Assembly (NCBI RefSeq): GCF_901933205.1
Contig: NC_044573.1
Coordinates: forward strand, 60,813,993 to 60,877,992
Origin: Camarhynchus parvulus
Taxonomy: Eukaryota; Chordata; Aves; Passeriformes; Thraupidae
Reading direction: 5' to 3'
Length of the DNA: 64,000 bases
Positions 9,660-23,500 of this stretch are shown here, piece after piece. Under the pieces are notes generated by a model. That model worked only from the letters and a program-made list of their open reading frames with translations, was not told the DNA's origin and did not search any database. Both the position numbers and the translations under genes were made by a program. How positions within the stretch are numbered: position 1 is the first letter of the stretch; every line of letters begins with the position of its first letter.

Positions 9660-9838
9660 TGAGGTGGCTGGCAGCACTTCCTCAGGCCTTCAGCCTGGGA
9701 GTCTCCTTCCCTGGATATATTCAAAAGCTGACACAATCCTAAGTAATGTGCCCTAGGGGACCCTGCCTGTGCCAGAGTGTTGGAATAGATGCCACGCTGT
9801 GGTCCTGCCTGACCTGATCCTTTCTGTGGTTTTGTAAC
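9660..9838 (+). mobile_element. CR1 LINE 3' fragment (plus orientation)
   Basis: The block from about 9701 follows the known avian CR1 3' end in order. It shows a CTTCCCTGGATATATTCAAA segment, then CACAATCCTAAG, then TTGGAATAGATG, and ends near TTTCTGTGGTTTTGTAA, a decayed form of the ATTCTGTG-type terminal repeats. Divergence is substantial, so this is an old, 5'-truncated copy. The start coordinate is approximate. Confidence 0.75.
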
Positions 9839-12256
9839 CCTTCTGGAAATACAGAAAATGGACACCTCCCTGCCAAAACACCATGAAGTTTTATCCTGGT
9901 GTAAAGGATAAAACCAGATGCTGCTATTTCATGTTTCCTTCCTTCAGCCCGCAGCTTAGCCACTATTGTATTGTTTTTGACCATGGAACACTTTTTTAAC
10001 TGAAGACTTTTCTGAGCCGAATCTCAGGTCTCTGAAACTTTCTCTTCTTTGAGGCCATTGCTCCTTCTTGGAAAGCTGTCCTGGCCTTCTGCAAACCTTT
10101 CTCCTTAGCTTTGTTTCTGACTGTTGCTTTATTTTCTACCGCTCTTCATGAGACATGCTCCCTTCCGTTTTGCTAGCTCCTTCTCTGGGAACAACCTGAT
10201 GATGTCTTCTGGATTGCAACTCACAGAACTTTCTAGCAATGACTTCTCAGTCACAGAATGGCTTTTATGTGGTGTCTCTTTTGATAGACTCTCCCTCTTC
10301 ATATGTCCTTTTCCCATCTTTGTCCTTTGCAGAGTCAATATTGAACTTTAAGCTCGTTTTCTGTGCTTCCTTAAACAAGGCTGAGGACATCAGTTCTCTT
10401 AGTCTTGGAGAGAAAGGTTTATAAGGTTGGTGTCTTCTCTGCTTTCTTGATTGCTTAGGTGTGAAAGTTGTCTCCAAGTGCAGCTATCAGATCTTCCTAC
10501 AAAAGCAGAGGACAATCTGACTTTTCTGCTAGGTAGGCTAAACTTTGTTCAGGCTCCTGCCTGGCTTCCCAAGCACATCTGCTCTCTGTGTTTCTGAGCT
10601 TTTAGAAAAGTGATTCAGTTCATCCTCCTGGTTGATAGCTCTGGCCACATTGCTCCTGTCACTGTCTCTGGACCACTCATTCCTACTCTGCCTGAGACAC
10701 CCTGCCTTTAACATCTTGGCCCTTCTCCAGCCCTCCCTCACCCCTGCCTTTTCTCTTACCATGCTCTCTCCTCCCTTCTTCTGCTAGTCTGCTCAATCCA
10801 GACTTACCTGCCTTCCCCATTTTGTGTGTGCAGAGTCTTTCAACCTGTTTTGCTGACTTTTCCAGACACTCTCAGGATTAGCAGTGGTTGTACACGGCTC
10901 CCACCATGAGGGCTGTGGTGATTGTGATATCTGCTTTCCAGGCTCAGCAGGTGCTGCCCAGTGCAGACTAACTCAATTTTTTTCCAAGTTATATTACAAT
11001 AGCACTGCTAGTTTATCTCCTGCATTACCTTTAAATTGTCTCTGGGGCTAAGCATAGGTGCTGTAAACCCTGAGTGCACCCAGGATTACTCAGTATGTCC
11101 ATGTCCCTAAGAGGTCAAAATGTTCCCCTCAGCCTTGGATCCCCTTCTGTCTGGAAACTGCACACTGAGGTACTTCAACTTGCATGAAGTTTTGTTTGTG
11201 AGGTGACATGTCAGAGCAGTGGCACTTAAACTCCATCACCCATCCATCTCTGTGGGAGGTTTGGGTTCCTGCAATCAGAGGGGATTTTTCTTCCCTGATA
11301 GGGGAATTCCAAGCTGGCACAGCAGCCCACGGGCTCTGTCAGGGAAGAGAGAGGTGAGAGGGATGAGCTACAGAAACCTCCCTGCTGCTCCCTTCCTGCC
11401 AGAGGGGACAAACCTTCCTGCTGTGAGAGGGAGTCTGACAGTAAGGAGAACAAGGAAAAATATTCGTGCTGGCATTGAGTAAGGAGAAGGAATTGTCATG
11501 CAGAGCAATTGCCCTGCTGGAGGCAGTTACCGAGCATCTGCCTGTTTGAATTTGGTTAGTACCCACACAGTGGGTGTGTGTCACTTGTGTCACATGTATG
11601 CTCTGCTTCTGAAACCAGGTACCCTGCAGAGATCGGGGGCTCAGGGCACAGTTTCACAGAGAGTGAGATTTTTGCTGTGGTTACAGAAAGGCCAGGGTCC
11701 TTGTGTTCTATAAATCCATGGCATCATCTAAAGTCCATCACGTGTGTTATTAACAAAACAGCCTCTCATTTTTTTCATACAGTAAAACATAACACAGCAC
11801 AAGTAACACATATTTAGGTTTCTAGGACTACTCTGTCATGCAGAGTTTCTCCAGGAATTTTAACTTTCTTCTAATTAAAATAATCTCAGATAAAAGCACT
11901 GCAGTAAAGAGAGAAAGACAGCTAACAGACCAGCTATAAAGAGGAAGTGCCAGCATTGCATTACGGTCTGGAGAGGAGTGTCTGAGGGAATTGTTGTGTA
12001 GTCCATTGATTTCTTCTGTATTGATCTTAAATGGGAAGTAAGGAGACTACAGGACTGATGCTAAGTAGAGCATATAAATTTATTTAAAATGTAGAAGATC
12101 TGGCAACAGCAGATAGGGCATGAGAATGAGAGAAAGCAACCTGAGGAGCTCAGGAGACACAGCCCAAGTGAGGTGAATCGTGAGAAAGAGGGGTGCATTC
12201 CAGTGAACGGGTGCACAGAGTGTTTTTAGCATAGCAAGTCTATAAAGTGGCCACTG
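9839..12256. other. Intergenic DNA, no gene seen
   Basis: Nothing recognisable as an exon. The plus strand is markedly C/T-rich between about 10090 and 10850, giving several antisense purine-rich open frames with no domain content. Confidence 0.65.
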
Positions 12257-12317
12257 TAGCTCAGCTGGTGAAATGGCTGTGCACTTGTGGAGCAGGTCTG
12301 CATAGGGGAATAAATCC
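12257..12317 (+). repeat. Possible decayed tRNA-derived (SINE-like) remnant
   Basis: TAGCTCAGCTGG at 12257-12268 is an exact match to the tRNA A-box (TRGCNNAGYNGG). About 50 bp on, GGAATAAATCC at 12307-12317 agrees with the B-box GGTTCGAATCC at 7 of 11 positions. The flanks do not form a convincing acceptor stem, so it is not a functional tRNA gene. A chance A-box is possible. Confidence 0.25.
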
Positions 12318-15256
12318 TCCTGGTGCAGCCAGATGCTGTCATGTCAGAGACAGGCCATTTAGCCCAGTCAGAAGGCTCAGGAAGAAGGGGGTTGGCGCTG
12401 GTTGCCCTCCTTTGTGTGCCCTCCATGCTGTCCTTGCCTTCTTGTCCAGGTCACAGTTTTTCAATTCAAAACATGCTTTGTGCAGGTATCAGAGTCAATA
12501 CAGGAAATATTTAGAGGGATGATAACTCTGTGTAAAGACAACAGAATTTCATTGCTAGGGTCAGGGCTAGTACAAAGTACACATGTCCACAACACACCTT
12601 AGTCCACACAGCTGTTTCTCACCTTCCCCTTCCCTGTGGGCATAGAGAGCATTTTCTTTCCTACCACACCCATCTCCCTTTTCACGTGTGCCTGCAAAGG
12701 TTAGACTCTAGTCGTGAAAAATTCAAGCCCTTCAAAAACACTGGGATAACCTCTTGAGTTAATTTTCAGTGTAGCCAGTTTTTTCAGTCTTGAGTTGGCT
12801 AGACTTGTGTTTCATGATTGCTGGCAAAATGACTAGGCAAGTATTTCACAGAGTCATCTAAGGAAGAAAAGAAACCAACCTAACAGAACACATTCCAGCT
12901 GATGACGAACTGTTAAAAATATGGTTTGGTACTCATACAACCCTACATCACATACAAAATTGTAATGGATGAGAAAATGCACCAGCATCTCTTTTCCTAC
13001 ATCAATAAGCATGTTGTTCAGTCAAGACATGTTCAAATACCTCTTATGAGAGATATTATGAGCCTTAGAGCATAGGGTATGATAAAACTCTTGTTCTAAA
13101 GTAATGGTATAACCAATTTGCTGCTATTTTATACTTCAGTAGGTTTGAGAAGACTACATAATGCCTTATACAAAGACCTCTGGTATTTTGGTAATAGAAA
13201 CATTGTCATTGATTTCTATATTAGCACCATCACATGGTCTAGTTATAAATCACTTCATCAGTCACTAATTAACTGAATAACTGGTGCTTTAAAATCTGCA
13301 TAGTTTCAATATACAGTAAGTCAGTTTTTAAGTATGGTAGCAATTAATGTTGAACTTTCCCTTGTACTTTTAAACAGATTGAGTGCTCTTCCTAGACTCA
13401 AAATATCCAGACTTAATGACTCCCACATAATAAATAAAATTGTTCAAATGGCAATGCTGCAAAACTCCAGTTCAAAGGCTGACAATTTTGCAAAATGTTG
13501 CAATAATAATAAATGTAAATTTTGCCGTGACCACTTGGTGTCATCTAGTCAGAGCTAGTTAGTTTCTAGTTCTAGACTTAGTTTTAGTGTTAAAAAAAAT
13601 CACATTAATTTTGTTTATCTGAAACCCAGAGGACTGATACCAGCTCTTATTTTCTCCAGGTGAGCTCCTCAGAGACAGCATTGCAGTATCACCAGAAGAC
13701 TGCCAGTCTGAAGAACCATATTCCCTCTTAGAAAGGCTGCTTTGGGAGCAGACTGAGGCACATGGCTGATACTTTTTGCCCTGATTACAAAGATGTTTTG
13801 CTGCCAGTGCTGCTGAAGAGCAGACAGGTGAGTACATTCTGCTTGCTATGGCTGAGATGATACACAAGGGTCCAGTGTCCAGCAGACAGCACTATTAGGC
13901 GGCACAGGTGCAGCCTTCAGGAGTTCTCATGAAATTCTGGTGTCAGCTCAGGACAGCTCTTCATTCACCCTGCATCTTGAGCCCTCTCCTTTTTTGCCAG
14001 TCTACTAGCAACAGGAAGATACTCAGCCCTCGAATGAGACAAACAACCCCTGATCTCTGGGGAGAAGCACATTTTTCAAGAATTCTGTGTGAGGTGGAAC
14101 ACTTGGAATAATTTTTTTTTCTTTGTAAACAGCCTTCTCTGTTCTGCTCTCCAGTTGGGTGATCCTGCACTGAGTTACACCCAGCCAATGTGTAATTGCT
14201 TGAAACTAGATCCAAGGCTTGGAAAATCTTTTTGTGTTTAAATCTGTACCTAATAAAATATCTACTCACTCTGTGAGGAGCAAGAATGCAGAGAGGGGGA
14301 ATATTTCCCATTGGTAGAAATGAAAGGCAATGTTTCTGTTTGGTTGCTTTGCAGCCACTTAAATTCAGTTTACCAGGACATTAAGTTAGAGAGTGGATGC
14401 TTCTGAAAGGGTTTTAATTGTTTCATATATCACAATTTGGTGTGTTTTAAATATTTATGTCAATTAACTTTGCTGCTGACAGACTAAGGAATCCACTTGT
14501 GTCTGGTGTTGCTTACCACAACATTGTAATATGGAGAGTATAATGAAACTGGGAAAAAAACAGAGGTAGAATTAAGTGCAATTAGTAACATGCAAAAAAT
14601 GAGCAGTTGATTAGTTATAAAAAAGAACCTTGTCAGCACTGTGACAATCCAGTGATTCAAAGATCAGAACGTTGCGGATTGCTGTTGACAAACAGGAGGG
14701 AATTCATATCAAATAACTCAACCCGCTGTTGGACTTAAAAGACTGGTTTATGGGAAAGATTAGGACAGCTAGATAAAGCCTGTCTGTCCAAATACTTTCA
14801 TAACAGTAATGGATGTGGTATACACACTGTATGTTGAAGGGCTTAGTACAAATTGAGGGATCCAGTAACCCCTTACAAAGTTGTAGCCTGTAAGCTTAAA
14901 GAAAGGATAGAACTGAGTAAGGGTTGCTTAAGGAGCACAAGTGCTTAGATGAAAAGGAGAAAAGCTCGTGCCAAACACTAGGAAATATTACCTCCTGTGA
15001 GAACTGTTAGGCTGTGGTCAGAAGTTATACAAAACCCCTTAGCTGAGTCATTTAAACCGAATTGTAAAATGCACTAGAAAATATGCTGTACTGGCAGAGA
15101 GCACGCCTAGATCAGGAACAACCAGCCTACTCCCTGGTTTCCTTTTCCCCAAGGGCCCTTTACTGCTGGTGTGGTAGTTATCAATAGACTTAGTAGGAGG
15201 CAGAGCAGGGATGGCTGGAGGCAAAGAGGGAAAATTCACTACATGAGTTTTGTGCA
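12318..15256. other. Intergenic DNA, no gene seen
   Basis: This is AT-rich sequence with no recognisable repeat, exon or RNA gene. Open frames up to about 116 codons (13961-14311, minus) lack conserved motifs. Confidence 0.65.
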
Positions 15257-15345
15257 GGGCGGGGGCTCAGCACAGCCGCTGTGACGTACATGCAGCATCC
15301 CCGTGGACGTGGGACGTCACAGCACCGACCAGCAGGAGCCACGTG
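15257..15345. promoter_or_regulatory. CpG-retaining patch with GC box, inverted CRE half-sites and E-box
   Basis: A GC box, GGGCGGGGG, lies at 15257-15265. GCTGTGACGT (15278-15287) and ACGTCACAGC (15314-15323) are a perfect 10-bp inverted repeat, each containing a CRE half-site TGACGT. The E-box CACGTG is at 15340-15345. About eight CpGs fall in 90 bp within CpG-poor DNA, suggesting an unmethylated regulatory element. No adjacent exon is visible. Confidence 0.5.
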
Positions 15346-18300
15346 TGCCCTGTCCCACAAGGAGCTCTTTATCAGCTCAGATCTAATCTTCCCTCTATCG
15401 GTGATCAAAGGGGTCTGCATCAAGAGGAACCACCAGGAGATATAACGGGGTGAGCTGGGGAATCTGCAACAGCTGCTGCTATTGCAGCCATGCTGATGGC
15501 TGGTTGTGCCCATGGAAGGGGGGTGAGGAGTGAGAGGCAGGAGGTTTGCAAAGATACATCACCGTGCCACACTGATGTGTTTTCACCTCTTTCTATTACC
15601 CTACCACCAATTTCACACATTTTTAGTTAAGAAGAAAAAGGGTTGAACGGGTCAGTCTGTACATTTTGAGTTTCTTTCCTTTTTTTGTATTGATAAAGCC
15701 AGAGTTGCAGGATTTTGGGGCAGTTGCAAGCAGCCTGGAAAAAAGAATTGCTCTCTTGGGAGCCTCAGAAGAAAGCTACAAAGTGAAAAATATTGTTCTC
15801 TGCTTCATGGAAAATGCTGGATGAAGTTACTCATCCTGCTGAGGTCACCATGAAAGCTTGGTGGTGCCCAGCTGCACCCATCATGCACATTTAGTTATTT
15901 GCTTCTCTGGGAAATTTCTTTCCATGGCTTTACTCCTTTGTGACCAGCACTATGTTCACCTGGCTAAAATTAATTTAAAACACAGTTTTTAGCACCAACA
16001 CTGTCTTTATCGTGAGAGATTATTTGTGATTTTAGTGATTGAGAGTTTGTGAAGTCTCAGTTCTCAGTCTGTATTTGTTGGAGAATTTGTTTTTAATTTC
16101 ATTTATGAAGGCCACCTGAGAGTGACCACACTTCACCTCACTGTGAAGATGATCAGCAGGGAATTTCATTTCTGTATAGCACCTATAACTCCATCATAGC
16201 AAAATGACCACAAAGAGTTAAGCACATTAAGTATTTTAATGTGTTTTTTATTTACTGTATGCCTCCAAGATGCAGAAATGTTTTCTGTGGTGAAAAATGT
16301 TATTTGTATTACACAGCTGGGCATGTGTTGGCCTAAGGAATAGATTTACAATGGGACACTGGAGTTTTGACTCTCAGCATTGGCCGGCAAAGCCCATGTC
16401 TTTGAGGTGGGCTCCCAAGGATATGCAGGCATGTTATGGGGGGAGCACAGCTCCTGAACAGCAGTCCCACTCTGGCATGTGCAGTGCCACGTGTAATGGA
16501 TGTAAATGATGCTAATGTGTTGCTTAGCAGGCTAGAAAGACACACCATGGGGATATCCAAGCTCCAGACCTTTCTGGATCTGTGATGCTGATGCTGGGCT
16601 GCTGTGGGACATGTACTGAAACTCTCCCATCAAGGCAGAGCCCAAAGCATGCCATGCTCAAAGTTTTCAACAGCGCAGCCCGCCTGGTCTGAGGGGAGTG
16701 ATGGAGAGACTGGGTTTGCCCTGGAAAGAGATGAGGGAGGAGGAAAGAGCAAATAGGAGGCAGAGAACTGTGGGAGAGCCCAGTCTGCTCTTCTTGCTCA
16801 AGGGTGGATGCCTGGTGTACAGAGCAAGGACCCCCAGCAGCAGGTGCTGGTCATGCAAGGCAAAGGAGCAAACCCAGTTTCTCAGGCCCATGCCACCAGC
16901 AGAGCAAAGCAAGCTGCTGCCATTCTCTGCAGGCCATGGCCCTTCTCAGCTGCTTATGGCCAGTTCCAGCCCTGTGCTACAGCCAGCCCTGGAAAACAGG
17001 CAGGCTTACCTCTTTCTCTACCAGTCTACTTGGAGATGAAGTGCTTGTTTCTTCCATGTTTCAGAATTGATGGATGTGGGAGAGGATGTTCACTTTCACT
17101 TGCACTGAAGTCATGGCCTTTTGGGATGACCATTAAAAAAAAAGCAGCAGACTTCCTCTTTCATGGACAGCACTCTGAATGAGACCTGCTGCCAGCCTGG
17201 CATGGAGGAGGAAAGTTTCATGACTTAGTGACATGTGACCTTGAGACCTTGAGCCCAACCAGCACAATCCTTCCTCTCCAGGTATTTAGAAAGTAATAGT
17301 AATAACCTTTAATTAGAGTACTTAATACTTCTCAGGCATTTAAATGTTAGGGAATTTCGACCTAGGGATCTCTTTTCTTGTGATGTATTACAGCAGGAAA
17401 GAGCAGACTCAGCCAGAGACTTTTTGCAGATGTGAATATGTGAGTTGCAAGATGGTGGGATGTTCTGCAGAAGATGTCCTCTGGCAGAGCCTTTGGCTGA
17501 GTGTGTTAAATTCTCACTGAAATGTAAAGGACAATCCCTTTCCTCTCTGTCAGGCTTACAGGATGGGTAGCAAAAAGTGGACCTGGAAAGTTTTAAAGTT
17601 CAACAGGGTCTGTGGACTGTTCATTTGATGATGTATTTTTTGCAGAATATGATAGGTATCCTGTTCTGGGAGAAAAAATCAGTGAATAAATACAAGTTTT
17701 TGCTTTCAACACTCTCCTCCTGGACTCCTGCTGTCTAGTGGCTGCAGAATTCAAAGAGATTATTTTGGTGGTTCCAAAAATCTGTCATACAGATCTGAGT
17801 TTTTTCCCTTCTATTTGTCAATGTGTGACTAAGCACAAGTATTACAGGAAACATGGAAATGTTTCGGCTTTAAAGAATGGCTGTGGAAAAAGACCTCCTA
17901 CTGATTAACAACTGTTGTTTAATAAAATCATTTTTGGATGTCCAAATTGCTGATTGTTCCAGTGAGGGTTACATTCTGACCAGAAGGGATCCCACCAGTC
18001 CCATGTCATCAGCCTGTGTGCTCTGAGAAGAGGCTTTTCTGTGGTCATTTCCTGCTTCAAAACAATGGAGCATAAGAGATGCCCATCTTTGCTCCCCAAA
18101 CTGCTTAGCCCAGTCCCTAGGGTGGCATTAAAACCATGGGAGAACAAACAAGGAGAGGAGCTGGAGTGTGAGGATGTGTCTTTGTTTCAGAGATGCAACC
18201 CACGGGATGAAAGCCCAGCTAGGATGGGAACAGAGAAGATCTCTCATGTTTGGGGCATTGAGGGTCAGTGTGGGTGTATCAGGTGCTGGCTGGAAGGAGA

Positions 18301-18496
18301 GCAGAGAGGGCCAGGGACTCAATAGAAGTTCATCAGGAGCTTTTCTGTTCTGAATTTCTCCCTCCATAGTAGGGACCAAGCCCAGGTGCTCTTATGCTGT
18401 CCTCTGTGGGGCTGGTACTCAGGGTCCAATGCACACATCCCAAAGTCCTGGGTGGCACTAGGGGTGTTTTGCTGTAATTGTGCTCATTCAAGGGCT
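15346..18496. other. Intergenic DNA, no gene seen
   Basis: Overlapping plus-strand frames of 113 and 124 codons at 16698-17182 lie in a slightly GC-richer patch, but they have no domain signature and run through each other. A weak, reverse CTCF-like word occurs at 17728-17741. Nothing else is recognised. Confidence 0.6.
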
Positions 18497-18532
18497 CACA
18501 CACACACACACACACACAGAGAGAGACAGAGA
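18497..18532 (+). repeat. (CA)11 microsatellite followed by GA-rich tract
   Basis: Eleven CA units (18497-18518) run into GAGAGAGACAGAGA. This is a typical compound dinucleotide microsatellite, likely polymorphic. Confidence 0.95.
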
Positions 18533-20538
18533 AACTTTTATTTCTGTTACATTTTGTGGCTGTTCTTGCTGTGCTCTGAGGCTTTCATCTAGTTTGTCTG
18601 TCCTGTGAAGTGGCAGAGTGCTGCTGCATGGCCTTTCACAGGTGATGTGGGCAGTGCTGCAGCTGAACTCTCCACCTTGAACCAGGGCCTCATTGAGAGT
18701 GTCACTCAGGTCTGACACTTTCCTAGCAATACATGTTCCCTCTGCCAGTTTCTTTATGGACACAATACTTCAGTTCCATGCAGCTGGGTATTCTTAGTCT
18801 AAACGTGGCTGAAGGCAACAAATTAATGTCACTGCCCATGTTTCATGTTGGTTTGTTTGTTTTGGGTTTTTTAATAGGCAGCCAGCAGATGTGCGCAAGG
18901 GTTGCTTATTGACATTAATCATAACCCTGTTGATAGCCCTGGGCAGGCAGCTTTAATTGACCAGAACTGAATCCAGTAATCATATCATGGAAAATATACA
19001 TCACATTTATTTCAGTAGCACATCTGAATTACAGTAATATGACTTCATGGCAAAATTCTCAGTGACTGCATTAGAAGCAGGAGCAGAGCCATTGTCTGAC
19101 AGCACAGATGTAACTGAGCTGTGCCCCACAATCTGCTGTGCTTGGGCAGGACAGTGAAGCCATGTCCAAAAAGTCATAAAATTACCCTCCAGGATCTTGC
19201 AGACCAAGCCCTGTTCAGACAAATAAAGAGAAGTTCGTACATGGTGGTTGTAGAATTGTGTCTTTCATTGTTTTCTTTGAGTACAGCCCTTCAATAGAAG
19301 GGATGGTCACAGTCTCTTCAAACAGCAGAAATGCTCCAGTAAGAATACATAAAAGAGACCATGCAAAAAAAAAAAGACAATAAAAACAATTATGGAAGTC
19401 TTTCCTTTAACCCAATTACCTACAGAAAATTATAGTTTAAAAAAATCTCAGAGATAGTAAAGCAAGGGAAAAAAACCCTGAGATTGAGTTTGATCATTTT
19501 ATAACTGGGGAAAAATCCCAAGAATTTAATCAACAAACTAATGGAAAAGAAACAAGGATGAATAGATGGCCAACATAGTCAATTGAGCCTATTTTTTTCC
19601 ATGGTGAATGCAAAGTCTGTGACCTTTGTTCAACAGAATGGTTGAGAGATGAGGTTTGGGACTGTGTTAAGTTACCATGAATGGCAGAATCCAAGCAGAG
19701 CAGATGTGATTAGTTGTCTAAACTTGACTGTAGATATATTCCTGTAAACCTTTTCTCATCCTGTTCCATGCAGCAACATTCTAATAGCTAAATATTTACT
19801 ATATTTATATATAAAATGTGGATGAAGGTGCTGATTTGTAAAAATAGATATCTTGAGGATGAGCAGAGCCCTTGGGTTCAATCAACATGAATATGTTATA
19901 TATGCTTCACTTTGTGCATTAACTATATGTATTTGAAGTTGTTAAGGTGGTTTGCTGACATTAAAGCTCCAAACAGCCAAAATGTCTCTTTTGAAATGGT
20001 AGAATTATAAACCAGTAGGATTGTGTACAGTATGCAAATTAAATTACACTTTAGTGTAACTCTTGTTCAAGATTTTTGTATAAAACTAAGACCTTATTTT
20101 ACATGGGAAAAATAAAAACACTGAAGGCCAGTGAGAGTTGTACAGTTGTTCCAGACATTGAAGTAGTGTATTAATATAGGTTTTTAAAGCAATGCTGATG
20201 TAATTTCTAATGTAATTTTATGTAACACCCACCCCCTTAAACTTTGCTCTGTCTGAGATATGAGATAGACTGCACTGAAAAACAGAGGACACACAGGCAG
20301 CAAGATGAACAACGTACAGGTGTACAATGTAATATGTGCATGTACCGAACAGGTAGGTAGTCTTTAGTAAGATCATTGCCTCCTCTTTTGCAGAAAAAGT
20401 GTTTCAATTATCAGGAGACATCTTCAAGGGCTTCAAATGGGAAATTGGTGAGGATATTGGTTAGATGGATCAGAATATTTTGCTAGTACTAGTCCAGGGA
20501 GGTTTGAAGGAGATGTAGAACTGGGCTAGAGTTAGGGG
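18533..20538. other. Intergenic DNA, no gene seen
   Basis: AT-rich single-copy-looking sequence. No exon, RNA gene or classifiable repeat was recognised. Confidence 0.65.
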
Positions 20539-20567
20539 TTTTTTTATTTATTTATTCTTTATTTATT
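20539..20567 (+). repeat. (TTTA)n-like low-complexity tract
   Basis: Imperfect TTTA units on the plus strand, interrupted once by TTC. Confidence 0.85.
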
Positions 20568-23500
20568 CTGTCACTTATTCTGAGACTAGAATTAGTTTAC
20601 TTTTCTTCATATTGAATTGGTTTTGTACAAAGTAGTTTAATTATAGCCTACTTAGTAGGAGGAACAGCCTCTTCATTGCAACAAGTAAACTTCTGGAGAC
20701 AAACTGATGTTTGTAATCTCCTTAATTCAGGAGGAGGTGCATTTTTGGGGGTTCTTCAAAATTCACAATTTCATTGATGTTTTCATTTTTCTTTTAGGCC
20801 ATCATGATAATGCATAAAAATTAGACAATACCAAGATTTTAACTTTTTTATTTCAGTCCCTTAATAATAGAAATATTGCAGAATGTAAGACAAAACAATT
20901 CTCAGAAGATACAAATTTAATTGACTGCTACCTCTTATTAAGCTGTATACTAATTCAGATTTTGGAATTCATGCAGATTTTAATGGGGAATCTCAGTTTT
21001 CAAACCTTTTTTTAAGTAGCCAGAGAGGAATGGTAATAATGATTTAAATTATTATCTAGCTTGATCTATGTGGGATCTCCTTAGAAAAATTCACTGTGTG
21101 TAGTTTAGACACACTCTTGAGTGATTGATTGTCCCAGGGCCTCTCAGTCCATGCTGAATGTTCTAGGGGATCATGTGATTTCCTTGTTGCAAACCTTGAT
21201 AAGGAAATCAGGGACACAGTTAAGTTGGAACCCATCTTTCCATGGCTTTGTCCTCAACTCTCTTTTCTGTATAAATTTATTCTTTAAAGTACTGGTGAGA
21301 AAATTTGTGGTTCTGCTAACTTCCCTGCATTCTAGAAATGACTGTCAGATTGGTAAGTTATATATCCATTGGAAATATTAAAATAATTAAGCTATCAAGA
21401 CTGAATTTAATTTTCTCATACTTCCAGAAAGGATTGAATTACATTAGTGATGGTTTCATGTTTGAATTTGCAAAGTTGTAGGGAAGAGTTTGTAGAGTTG
21501 TAGGGACAACACGTGAAGGACTTTTTGTCGGTGAAATGCTCACCTAACTATCTGTGTTTCCAACTTTTCCTCTGTTAGTCCTCATGAAATGCACAGGCTG
21601 GTTAAAATTCACCACTCTTTCTGTTTAGATATTTGGTCCCATGTTGACTGTTTTTCTAAGTGCAAGAACTTTTACAAGTTAAAAAAGAAGACCCTGAAGA
21701 ATGTGATGCTGCTTTATGGAGGACAAATCTTCTATTTCTACCCTGACATGAAACTCTTAAAGGTGAACAAAGAGGGAGACATGTCTAGAAATGCACAAAG
21801 AAGCTGAGCTAATTAAGAGAGCTCCTACTGCCTCCCTTCATGAAAGCTGCTATGCTTTTGAAACCCTGGAGATGGTTTGACTGTGGATTTGTGAGGTTAG
21901 GAATACAGCTGGGATGCTGAGACTGTGGGCTGGGTGGTATGTATAGAATGTGTTTGATCAGTTTCCCTGGTTGTATTAGAAAGAGATGGCACAAAACAAA
22001 TGGGGTGGAAATAGGCAGAAAGGATGAGGAGCTCCCTCTGGGATAGGTCTGAACTGATTTAGGTTGTGGGAATTTTGTATGTGTACTAAATGTATTTTTC
22101 CTGGAGATTTCAGTGACAATTTATTTTCTTCTAATCTTTATCAATGTTACAGAAAATGTATTTGAGCCTTCAGAAACATGAGGTTCAAACCTTGCAGTTC
22201 ATTCCTGCAGATGTTTGCATGGCATGCTACAGCCCTGCTTTCTGTATGCTGGCATGCAAATAGCTTGTCCGTCTTGCCTTGCACCATTACTATGATTCCT
22301 TACTTGGTTCCTGTCACTTTCAGGTATTTAACACTGTAAAAATACTTTTCTTGTCTGAAGCGTCATCATAGATGGCATACTTGAACAATGCTATCTCTAG
22401 TATAAATATGTGTGATTGTGGCATTTTGGATAAACAGAAGCTGGGTGATGCAGGACACACCACCTCTGTTCACAAGCCACTGAGGATCAATAATGAATAT
22501 TCAGTGCACCACATTAAATCTGCCAATGTTAAGGCTACCCAGGAGATCACAACATGCTGGTGGGGAGATTCATATGATAGTAAGTCCTTTTGGTCATATT
22601 CACAGGCAACAGCTCCTTCACTCTTATACTTTGATAAGAAGAATATAAACAAGACCTTTACACTGTCTTGAAATGCATCAAAAATCCCTGTGTCTCCTCT
22701 TCCCTGGTGAGACTAATCCTGATCATCTGATACCTGTATCAGCAGATGGATTTTGTCACTTGACAGAAGCATGGATAAACTTGGCAGAAAGTAAAGAGCA
22801 TTAATAACAACAGATGTTGTAATGTTTTTCTGTGTTTACAAAACGCCTGTATGCTCCATGTATCATTTCAAATTATATTGAAATTATTGATTTTTATTTA
22901 ATTACTACAAGATAAAACATTTTCAGAACAGCTCGAGGGTTTTGGAAAATTAAATAAAAAAATCAGAGTCTGTCTGAGAAATTCTGTGTTTGGACCTGAC
23001 CTGACCCACTAAAACCACTAAAATCGGATTCTCAGTTAAATGGAAAAAATACAATTTTGCTTTAGTTTTGTTTCTTTTCTATTTTAAAGATGAGAGCTGC
23101 GCTGAAATTCTACTGGGAAAGCAATACCAATAAAACATCAGAATTAAAGGGAAAACAATTATAAAGTTTGCTTGAAAGTTTTATGCAATCATATATGTCT
23201 GCCTAATCTATCAATTTATCTTCCTTTTGGCTTTTATTCAGCAAGCTGTTTAAGCCTATGTCTCACCTTAAGCAGGCAGCAGGTTGAAATCCTTGTTGAA
23301 CTGGGGTAGGCACAGTTACATGTTAGTTCAGCTCAGAATGATAAATATTTGCTCTTATTAGTGCTATGCAAAACATGATTTTTAACCTCATGGAAACTCT
23401 GTGACATGAGCAAATTACTTGGAGACTTGCACAAGCCTCTTGAGGAGAAGTCCCCCATGCACACAATGCATGAAGGGCACCTTTATTCAGAAACGGCCAT

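Noticed and set aside
12257..12330. Functional tRNA gene
   Set aside because: Acceptor stem and B-box do not form; at most a decayed relic.
16698..17182. 113- and 124-codon frames as an exon
   Set aside because: Overlap in different phases, no domain, no splice-site support recognised.
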